Below, piece by piece: positions 4,995 to 5,195 of a stretch of 5,195 bases of DNA. How positions within the stretch are numbered: the first letter of the stretch is position 1; each line of letters opens with the position of its first letter. The notes beneath the pieces were generated by a model. That model was not told the origin of the DNA and made no database searches. It was given only the letters and a program-made list of their open reading frames with translations. The translations under genes were made by a program, and so were the position numbers. Source of the stretch: Bacillota bacterium (GTDB lineage: Bacteria > Bacillota > Clostridia > Christensenellales > CAG-138); NCBI GenBank assembly GCA_016288175.1, contig JAEEYN010000099.1:1-5195 (forward strand), in the 5' to 3' direction.

Positions 4995-5195
4995 TCACTC
5001 TTCGGTCATAATCCGGATTATTTCCTTATCGGTCTCTCTCATGCCGTCGCTGCCGAGCCTGCCGACGTTTTTGATGGTATTCTCAACGCCCTTACTGACG
5101 ATGCCGTCGCCGGCGTAGAACTGGCTGCCGCATTTATAGATGCTGTAGCCGAGCAGGCCCGCGTTGACCGCCGCGGCGATCTTGCCCGCGCAGCT
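4995..5195 (-). CDS. UPF0597 / L-cysteine desulfidase family protein, C-terminal part (runs off the right edge)
   Basis: The last 66 residues of a protein whose start lies outside the window. The pattern SCAGKIAAAVNAGLLGYSIY (1-20), then QFYAGDGIVSKGVENTIKNV (25-44), then GRLGSDGMRETDKEIIRIM resembles the C-terminus of the UPF0597 family (YhaM/CyuA, related to the serine dehydratase alpha chain), as I recall it. Characterised members are cytoplasmic iron-sulphur enzymes that break L-cysteine into pyruvate, ammonia and sulphide. Cys2 in the SCAGK segment is a candidate cluster ligand; this is inference. The TGA at 4995 is followed not by the terminator but by a hairpin-rich insert and a second copy of the gene's end; the terminator comes at 4749. 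The family call rests on a short C-terminal stretch, and a serine dehydratase-like specificity cannot be excluded. Confidence 0.8.
   Translation of the reverse strand, partial: SCAGKIAAAVNAGLLGYSIYKCGSQFYAGDGIVSKGVENTIKNVGRLGSDGMRETDKEIIRIMTEE

Noticed and set aside
4795..4998. 67-codon minus-strand open frame ending in the displaced gene tail, as a real small gene
   Set aside because: Apart from the last 13 residues it translates hairpin-rich repeat DNA into an arginine-rich sequence and has no ribosome binding site.

Overview
The window looks like a chromosomal segment of an anaerobic Clostridia-type Firmicute, most likely an uncultured gut lineage near Oscillospiraceae/Ruminococcaceae. 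The reasons are strong GGAGG ribosome binding sites, textbook sigma-A promoters, a clostridial-type pyruvate phosphate dikinase, clostridial-style lipoproteins with a Cys/His motif, and intergenic gaps filled with short hairpin repeats. The taxon is an inference; no rRNA or other marker gene is present.

Layout, left to right. (1) 1-605, minus: the N-terminal 201 residues of pyruvate phosphate dikinase, with a near-consensus promoter at 654-682. (2) 606-1049: a 444-bp divergent intergenic region. Beyond the ppdK promoter it holds an array of mini-hairpins joined by GTGATAT and a larger nested inverted repeat. (3) 1050-1418, plus: a 122-residue protein of unknown function, rich in charged residues and proline, followed by a strong, possibly bidirectional terminator. 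(4) 1471-1646: a second, different hairpin/linker repeat element with CATGAATTG linkers. (5) 1674-4571, minus: two tandem paralogous lipoprotein genes 30 bp apart, transcribed from a TTGACA-N17-TATTCT promoter at 4630-4658. (6) 4723-4749: an intrinsic terminator for minus-strand transcription arriving from the right. (7) 4793-5195: the 3' end of a gene of the UPF0597/L-cysteine desulfidase family, followed by a hairpin-rich insert and a second, displaced copy of its last 13 codons plus stop.

The genes do not form one pathway. PPDK is central carbon metabolism (pyruvate/PEP interconversion), the UPF0597 protein is probably cysteine or serine catabolism, and the lipoprotein pair is an exported, membrane-anchored module of unknown role. 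The most unusual signal is the duplicated 3' end on the right. Two 44-bp copies lie exactly 200 bp apart and differ at six positions, all synonymous. This suggests either an insertion that regenerated the gene's end or the remnant of a lost paralogue. Three distinct hairpin-type repeats within 5 kb, each with variable stems whose pairing is retained, are the second theme.
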